Shown here one piece after another: positions 59,644-64,000 of a stretch of 64,000 bases of DNA; within the stretch, counting starts at the first letter, position 1; every line of letters starts with the position of its first letter. The stretch is from Oscillospiraceae bacterium (GTDB taxonomy: Bacteria; Bacillota; Clostridia; Oscillospirales; Oscillospiraceae): positions 102,476 to 166,475 of the forward strand of contig CAJTEA010000008.1 in assembly GCA_910575265.1 (NCBI GenBank). Direction: 5' to 3'. The notes under the pieces were generated by a model. The model saw only the letters and a program-made list of their open reading frames with translations. It was not told the origin of the DNA and did no database searches. The position numbers and the translations under genes were made by a program.

Positions 59644-59743
59644 TTGCTCTGTAGTTAGCAGCGTCTAACCAAAGCGGCGTATGACCTCCCTACTTTCTTC
59701 CCCCAAAGCCCTCTCCCCTTGGAGTTTCTCCGGCCACAAAGGT

Positions 59744-59759
59744 TAGTTAGCACTAACTA
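59744..59759 (+). promoter_or_regulatory. DtxR/MntR-type operator
   Basis: TAGTTAG-CA-CTAACTA, perfect seven-base arms, in the flavodoxin leader. It resembles the DtxR/IdeR consensus (TTAGGTTAG-type palindrome). The cognate regulator is encoded two genes downstream. Iron or manganese control is inferred. Confidence 0.65.
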
Positions 59760-59793
59760 CAGCCAAAAATATTTCATAAAGGAGTGTTCAACG

Positions 59794-60225
59794 ATGAACA
59801 AGATCGCGATTGTATTCTGGAGCGGGACCGGCAACACGGAGGCTATGGCTGGCTTTATTGCCGAGGGCGTCCGGGCCGCTGGCGGCGAGGCGGAGCTGCT
59901 GGGGCCCGGGGAGTTCTCTGCCGGTCAGTTCTCCGCTTACAGCGCCGTGGCCTTTGGGTGCCCCGCCATGGGTAGCGAGGTGTTGGAGGAGGCGGAGTTC
60001 GAGCCGATGTTTTCCGCTCTGGAGGGTTCCCTCGGCGGCAAGCGGATCGCGCTGTTTGGCTCCTATGGCTGGGGAGACGGCCAGTGGATGCGGGACTGGT
60101 GCGCCCGCTGTGACGATGCCGGTGCCAGCCTCCTGGACGAAAACGGCCTGATGGTCAATGAAGCCCCGGACGCAGAGGGCGAGGAAGCCTGCCGGGAGCT
60201 GGGCCGGAAGCTGGCGGCGTGGTGA
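59794..60225 (+). CDS. Flavodoxin
   Basis: 143 residues. The FMN phosphate loop is FWSGTGNTEAMA (about 8-19), followed by the FGCPAMGSEV 50s-type loop and LFGSYGWGDGQW (about 88-99). Flavodoxins replace ferredoxin when iron is scarce, consistent with a metal-repressor palindrome in the leader. Start 59794 behind AAAGGAGTG; the open frame upstream has no family match. Confidence 0.93.
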   Translation: MNKIAIVFWSGTGNTEAMAGFIAEGVRAAGGEAELLGPGEFSAGQFSAYSAVAFGCPAMGSEVLEEAEFEPMFSALEGSLGGKRIALFGSYGWGDGQWMRDWCARCDDAGASLLDENGLMVNEAPDAEGEEACRELGRKLAAW

Positions 60226-60800
60226 ATCAGGACATTTCCCGGACCTTTGAGGCCGTGCTGGTCCGGCAGTGTGCCCCCACGCTGGCGGGGATGAAGCCGG
60301 GAAGTATTTTCTGTTTTCATCATTGCTCTCTGGAAGTTTCCCGACAGAAGGTTTGCCAATGGAACAAACAGTTGGAACCCTTCGGCCTTACCGTTCAGAT
60401 ACTATTGGAGCGCCCCGGTTCCGGTTCGGTAATCGTCTTTGTGTACCGGCATGACTGTTTGGAACAAATGCTGTCTGACGATGCTTACCAGAGGTTTTTG
60501 GCGGAGGCCGGATATGAGAGGACAAACCTGGACGGCCTGCTGGAACAGCTTTCATACCGTCTGCGGACGCAGCCGGAGTTTCCCCATGAGATCGGCGTAT
60601 TCCTGGGCTACCCTCTCCGGGATGTGATCGGCTTTATTGAAAACCATGGCCGGAACTTTACCTGCTGCGGCTTCTGGAAATCCTACGGCGATCCGGCGGA
60701 AATGCAGGTGTGCTTCGCCTGCTACCGCAGGTGCATCCAGACCTATGTAGCCATGTTTGAGCAGGGAATCCCCATTGAGCGGCTGGCAGTCCCGGCATAA
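60219..60800 (+). CDS. DUF3793 family protein
   Basis: 193 residues, GTG start overlapping the flavodoxin end. Features: MKPGSIFCFHHCS, EFPHEIGVFLGYPLRDVIGF and FTCCGFWKSYGDPAEMQVCF, with eight or so cysteines. DUF3793 genes are regularly found with flavodoxin and iron-transport genes in clostridia, suggesting a heme or metal link. The reaction is unknown to me. Confidence 0.85.
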   Translation: MVNQDISRTFEAVLVRQCAPTLAGMKPGSIFCFHHCSLEVSRQKVCQWNKQLEPFGLTVQILLERPGSGSVIVFVYRHDCLEQMLSDDAYQRFLAEAGYERTNLDGLLEQLSYRLRTQPEFPHEIGVFLGYPLRDVIGFIENHGRNFTCCGFWKSYGDPAEMQVCFACYRRCIQTYVAMFEQGIPIERLAVPA

Positions 60801-60815
60801 GAGGTGGTGATCAAA

Positions 60816-61193
60816 GTGGAATTACGGGCTTCCGGGGAGGACTATCTGGAAGCGGTCCTAATTTTAGGCCAGCGCATGGGACAGGTGCGGGCCATTGATG
60901 TGTCCCAATACCTGGGCTACGCCAAGACCAGCGTCAGCCATGGACTGCGGCTTTTGCGCCAGGGCGGGTTCCTCACCAGGGACGCGGACGGCTACCTGTA
61001 CTTGACCGAGGTCGGCCAGGAAACGGCGGAGAAGATTTACGCAAAGCACCGCTTCTTTACGCAGTGGTTGATTGAAGCGGGTGTTGCTCCTGATACTGCG
61101 GAGAAAGACGCCTGCCGTATGGAACACGCCATCAGTGAGGAAAGTTTTCGTAAGCTGATGCAGGCACTGGAGCATCCGCGGGAAACTCCTTAA
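60816..61193 (+). CDS. DtxR/MntR-family metal-dependent repressor
   Basis: 125 residues: winged helix (SGEDYLEAVLILGQRMGQVR, VSQYLGYAKTSVSHGL) and dimerisation helices with metal-ligand candidates (HRFFTQWLIEAGV, DACRMEHAISEE, containing the conserved Cys/Glu-His pair). It is short, lacking the SH3-like domain of DtxR, hence MntR-like. GTG 60816 is chosen because GAGGTGG lies upstream; 60804 is also in frame. Likely binds the TAGTTAG palindrome. Confidence 0.9.
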   Translation: MELRASGEDYLEAVLILGQRMGQVRAIDVSQYLGYAKTSVSHGLRLLRQGGFLTRDADGYLYLTEVGQETAEKIYAKHRFFTQWLIEAGVAPDTAEKDACRMEHAISEESFRKLMQALEHPRETP

Positions 61194-61238
61194 TGCGGCA
61201 TGATTGAATCAAAAGCTTGAAATAGTATACGGTTCGTC

Positions 61239-61268
61239 TTGACTCCCCGTGTTTTTGACAGATATAAT
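61239..61268 (+). promoter_or_regulatory. Promoter of the P-type ATPase unit
   Basis: TTGACT (61239-61244), 18-bp spacer, TATAAT (61263-61268). Confidence 0.75.
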
Positions 61269-61353
61269 TCACTTGATCCAAGCAAACAGTCATTCCTCAT
61301 ATACCAGCAGCACCAGCAAAAACGGCGGTTTCCGTCAGGTGGAGGTGATTCCG

Positions 61354-61434
61354 ATGAAGCAGCACCGGTTCTGGGCCTGGGGCGCCGTCTTTTGCATGGT
61401 CATGGTGATGCTCACAGGGTACAAGCGCAAGTAA
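61354..61434 (+). CDS. 26-residue membrane peptide (DUF6219-like)
   Basis: MKQHRFWAWGAVFCMVMVML then TGYKRK. One helix, with GGAGGTGATTCCG before the ATG. It resembles very small proteins that accompany metal P-type ATPases in gut clostridia; the family name is from memory. Possible role as a regulatory micropeptide. Confidence 0.55.
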   Translation: MKQHRFWAWGAVFCMVMVMLTGYKRK

Positions 61435-61457
61435 GAAAAAAATCAGGAGGAACTTCT

Positions 61458-61718
61458 ATGGATTGTGATAAGTGTGTCAAAAACCTGGCTGTCTTTGCGG
61501 GCGGGGTCCTGTTCGGCTCTGCCGGACTGAAGCTGCTGTCCAGCCGGGACGCAAAAAAAGCCTATACCCACGCCACAGCCGCCGCTCTGCGGATGAAGGA
61601 ATCGGTCATGGAAACCGTGACCACTGTGCAGGAGAACGCTGCCGACATACTGGCCTCGGCCAAGGACCTGAACGCCCAGCGGGCGGAGCAGGAAACTGCG
61701 GACGCCGAGGAAACCTGA
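61458..61718 (+). CDS. DUF6110-like small membrane protein
   Basis: 86 residues: MDCDKCVKNLAVFAGGVLFG, a helix, then a long amphipathic helix (MKESVMETVTTVQENAADIL). The CDKC pair at the N-terminus could bind metal. It lies directly before the P-type ATPase, an arrangement I recall as common. Strong AGGAGGAAC ribosome site. Confidence 0.7.
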   Translation: MDCDKCVKNLAVFAGGVLFGSAGLKLLSSRDAKKAYTHATAAALRMKESVMETVTTVQENAADILASAKDLNAQRAEQETADAEET

Positions 61719-61773
61719 CCCATACACAGGACAGGGGGCTGCGGCCCCCTGTCTTTTGCCCTTGGAGGTTGAA

Positions 61774-63849
61774 ATGAAAGTAATCATCAAACACCGAAGC
61801 CGGGGCCGTATCCGGGTCCAGATGGCCCAGCCCCGAATGTCTCTGGAGCAGGCCGATCTGCTGGAGTGCTATCTCCAGAGACTTCCCCAGGTTATCCGTG
61901 CTTCCGTCCATGAGCGGACCCGGTGTGCCATTGTGGAATATCAAGGTTCCCAGACGGAGATTCTTTTGGCATTCAGCCGGTTTTCCTATGAGATGGAGAA
62001 CCTCCATCCTCCTGTCAGCAGCAGCCGCGCACTGAACCGGACGTATGAGGAAAAGCTGGTGGGCATGGCAGCGGCAAAAGCTGTCTCCGTCCTCTTTTTC
62101 CCCGCTCCTCTCCGGATCGCCTATACCGTTTGGAAAGCGATTCCCCATTTGCTCCGTGGTTTGCGATGCCTCCTGCGGGGACAGATGGTTGTGGAGGTGC
62201 TGGATGCCCTCTCCATCGGTATCTCCCTGCTCCGTGGCGACTTTGGCACCGCGTCCTCGGTGCGGTTCCTCCTGGGGCTGGGGGAACTGCTGGAAGAATG
62301 GACCCACAAAAAGTCTGTCAGCGATTTAGCACAGTGTATGGCACTGAACATCGACCGGGTATGGCTGAAAACGCCCCAGGGTGAAGTCCTTACACCGCTG
62401 TCCCAAATTCAGACCGGCGACCAGGTATGTGTCCGGCTGGGCGGTTTGATCCCTCTGGACGGAGTGATTACAGAGGGCGAGGTCATGGTCAATCAGGCGT
62501 CCCTCACCGGGGAATCCATTCCGGTCCCCAAGCGGGCGGGCATGACGGTCTACGCTGGGACAGTGGTGGAGGAGGGCGAGTGCGTCCTCCAGGTTTCCGG
62601 CCAGTCAGGCAGCAGCCGGTATGACAAGATCGTTGCCATGATTGAACAGTCGGAGTCCCTGAAATCCACAGCGGAGAGCCGTGCGGAAAATCTGGCGGAC
62701 CGGCTGGTGCCCTATACTCTGGTGGGCAGTCTGTTCACCTACCTGCTGACCCGGAACGTCTCCTGCGCTCTGTCCGTTCTCATGGTGGACTTCTCCTGCG
62801 CCCTGAAGTTGGCAATGCCCCTGGCTGTCCTCTCCGCCATGCGGGAGGCCGGCGGATTCCATGTGACAGTAAAGGGCGGCAAGTATCTGGAAACGGTTGC
62901 CCAGGCGGATACGGTGGTCTTTGATAAAACCGGCACTCTGACCCATGCCTGCCCGGTGGTCGCGGAGGTCATTCCCTTCGGCGGGCAGGACGAGGCGGAT
63001 ATGCTGCGGCTGGCCGCTTGCCTGGAGGAGCATTTCCCCCATTCCATGGCCAATGCGGTTGTCCAGGCCGCGCGGGAGCGGGGGCTGTCCCATGAGGAAA
63101 TGCACTCCGAGGTGGAGTATATTGTGGCCCACGGCATTGTCAGCGAAGTCAACGGCCAGCGTGTGATCATCGGAAGTGCCCACTTTGTCTTTGAGGACGA
63201 ACACTGTGCCATTCCGGAAGGGGAACAGGAGCGTTACGATTCCCTGCCGGATCAGTATTCCCATCTGTATCTGGCCATCGGCGGGGTGCTGTCCGCTGTG
63301 GTCTGTATCTCCGATCCCCTGCGGCCAGAGGCGGGAGACGTGATCCGGCAGCTCCGTGGTTTGGGCATTCGGCGGGCCGTCGTGCTCACCGGGGACAGCG
63401 GACGAACCGCCGCCGCTCTTGCTGTGGAGGTGGGCGTGGACGAATACCATGCGGAAATTCTGCCTGCGGATAAGGCCGGCTTTGTGGAGGCGGAACGGGC
63501 GAAAGGCCATACGGTCATCATGATCGGGGATGGTATCAACGATTCTCCGGCGCTGTCCAAGGCCAATGTGGGCATTGCCATCCGTGACGGCGCGGCCATA
63601 GCCAGAGAGATCGCGGACATCACGATTGCGGCGGATGATCTCCATGAGCTGGTCAGCCTACAGCGGATCGCCGGCAAGCTGACCGGGCGTATCCGCTCCA
63701 ATTACCGCTTTGTCATGGGATTCAATGGCTCCCTAATTGCCCTTGGTGCCTTGGGCATTCTGCCTCCGGCCACCTCCGCCATGCTGCATAACCTCTCCAC
63801 GTTAGGCGTCAGCCTGCGGAGCATGACAAATCTGTTAGAATCAAGCTGA
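61774..63849 (+). CDS. Heavy-metal P-type ATPase with unusual FSC membrane motif
   Basis: 691 residues. The N-terminal ~75 residues resemble a heavy-metal-associated domain without its CxxC. The actuator motif is LTGESIPVPK (about 250-259), the phosphorylated aspartate D384 is in VFDKTGTLTH, and the hinge MIGDGINDSPALSKANVG is near residue 589. In the metal-binding helix the usual CPC reads F340-S341-C342 (VDFSCALKLAMPLAV), with neither the first Cys nor the Pro. Metal specificity is therefore not predictable from the classical code; with an MntR-like repressor nearby, Mn2+ or Fe2+ export is plausible. ATG 61774 behind TTGGAGG. Confidence 0.9.
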   Translation: MKVIIKHRSRGRIRVQMAQPRMSLEQADLLECYLQRLPQVIRASVHERTRCAIVEYQGSQTEILLAFSRFSYEMENLHPPVSSSRALNRTYEEKLVGMAAAKAVSVLFFPAPLRIAYTVWKAIPHLLRGLRCLLRGQMVVEVLDALSIGISLLRGDFGTASSVRFLLGLGELLEEWTHKKSVSDLAQCMALNIDRVWLKTPQGEVLTPLSQIQTGDQVCVRLGGLIPLDGVITEGEVMVNQASLTGESIPVPKRAGMTVYAGTVVEEGECVLQVSGQSGSSRYDKIVAMIEQSESLKSTAESRAENLADRLVPYTLVGSLFTYLLTRNVSCALSVLMVDFSCALKLAMPLAVLSAMREAGGFHVTVKGGKYLETVAQADTVVFDKTGTLTHACPVVAEVIPFGGQDEADMLRLAACLEEHFPHSMANAVVQAARERGLSHEEMHSEVEYIVAHGIVSEVNGQRVIIGSAHFVFEDEHCAIPEGEQERYDSLPDQYSHLYLAIGGVLSAVVCISDPLRPEAGDVIRQLRGLGIRRAVVLTGDSGRTAAALAVEVGVDEYHAEILPADKAGFVEAERAKGHTVIMIGDGINDSPALSKANVGIAIRDGAAIAREIADITIAADDLHELVSLQRIAGKLTGRIRSNYRFVMGFNGSLIALGALGILPPATSAMLHNLSTLGVSLRSMTNLLESS

Positions 63850-63860
63850 AATAGCATAAG

Positions 63861-63897
63861 AAAACCGGCTCCATAAGCCGTGGGGCCGGTTTTGTAA
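63861..63897 (+). terminator. Terminator after the P-type ATPase
   Basis: AAAACCGGCTCC / GGGGCCGGTTTT, 12-bp stem with one wobble, followed by TTTTG. Confidence 0.85.
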
Positions 63898-63919
63898 GCA
63901 GTCAAGTAAAAAGGGCCAA

Positions 63920-64000
63920 ATTTCGCCAGAAAGTATACCAGTGCCGGGGCGAGGTTTCGCCAGGAAGTATACCAGCGGAAAAAGTTAGTTCGTAATGGAC
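63920..64000 (-). mobile_element. Possible terminal repeats of an IS21-like insertion sequence
   Basis: Two direct copies of TTTCGCCAG-AAGTATACCAG (63921-63941 and 63955-63975, period 34) followed by AAAGTTAGTTCGTAATGGAC at the window edge. Read on the minus strand this begins GTCCATTACGAACTAAC with repeated blocks, as in IS21-family ends. The transposase would be outside the window. Confidence 0.4.

Overview
The window looks like the chromosome of a strictly anaerobic, spore-forming, GC-rich gut Firmicute of the Oscillospiraceae type (Flavonifractor/Intestinimonas/Lawsonibacter-like). Evidence: sporulation genes (sigK, spoVT, a SleL-like cortex hydrolase, a spore-type amidase), a Na+-pumping glutaconyl-CoA decarboxylase with 2-hydroxyglutaryl-CoA dehydratase, and SLH-anchored surface proteins. 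The genus is inference; the physiology is read from the genes.

Layout. 1-2.3 kb: end of cysK, then a cysteine desulfurase and IscU-type scaffold. 2.4-9.4 kb: a compact histidine operon, hisZ-G-C-B-H-A-F-IE-K, with no hisD. 9.5-18.6 kb: two sporulation genes, each cut and each next to a large serine recombinase. The 5' part of sigK ends at 9.70 kb beside a minus-strand recombinase, as in skin elements. The 3' part of spoVT is fused in frame behind a plus-strand recombinase. Between them lies a probable O2/redox module: an Rrf2 regulator, an acyl-CoA dehydrogenase/EtfA/rubredoxin fusion and the flavodiiron protein FprA. 18.7-31.4 kb: two ABC export or sensing loci with lipoproteins, one with a two-component system. 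31.4-33.1 kb: an IS256 scrap, tRNA-Ser, a structured leader with a mobile-element gene remnant, and tRNA-Leu. 33.3-45 kb: two large SLH surface proteins flanking spore-lytic enzymes, an Lrp/aminotransferase/ThrH/DUF1015 operon and ispE. 45.1-56.5 kb: the hydroxyglutarate pathway of glutamate fermentation (gctAB, gcdA, hgdC, hgdAB, gcdC, gcdD fusion, gcdB) behind a divergent AraC regulator. 56.6-59.6 kb: tRNA-Arg followed by decayed genes (second copy of the structured leader, relaxase scrap, siderophore ABC remnants) and an intact MazEF pair. 59.6-64 kb: a metal-responsive locus (flavodoxin, DUF3793, DtxR/MntR-type repressor, two small proteins, a P1B-like ATPase), ending in what may be an insertion-sequence end.

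How parts work together. Gct transfers CoA to 2-hydroxyglutarate, HgdC/HgdAB dehydrate it to glutaconyl-CoA, and the Gcd complex decarboxylates that to crotonyl-CoA while exporting Na+. The acyl-CoA dehydrogenase fusion plus FprA could pass electrons from an acyl-CoA through its own flavin and rubredoxin domains to O2 or NO. The two interrupted sporulation genes are the most unusual part: neither missing half is visible in the window, and both recombinase reading frames run through the junction into the target gene.
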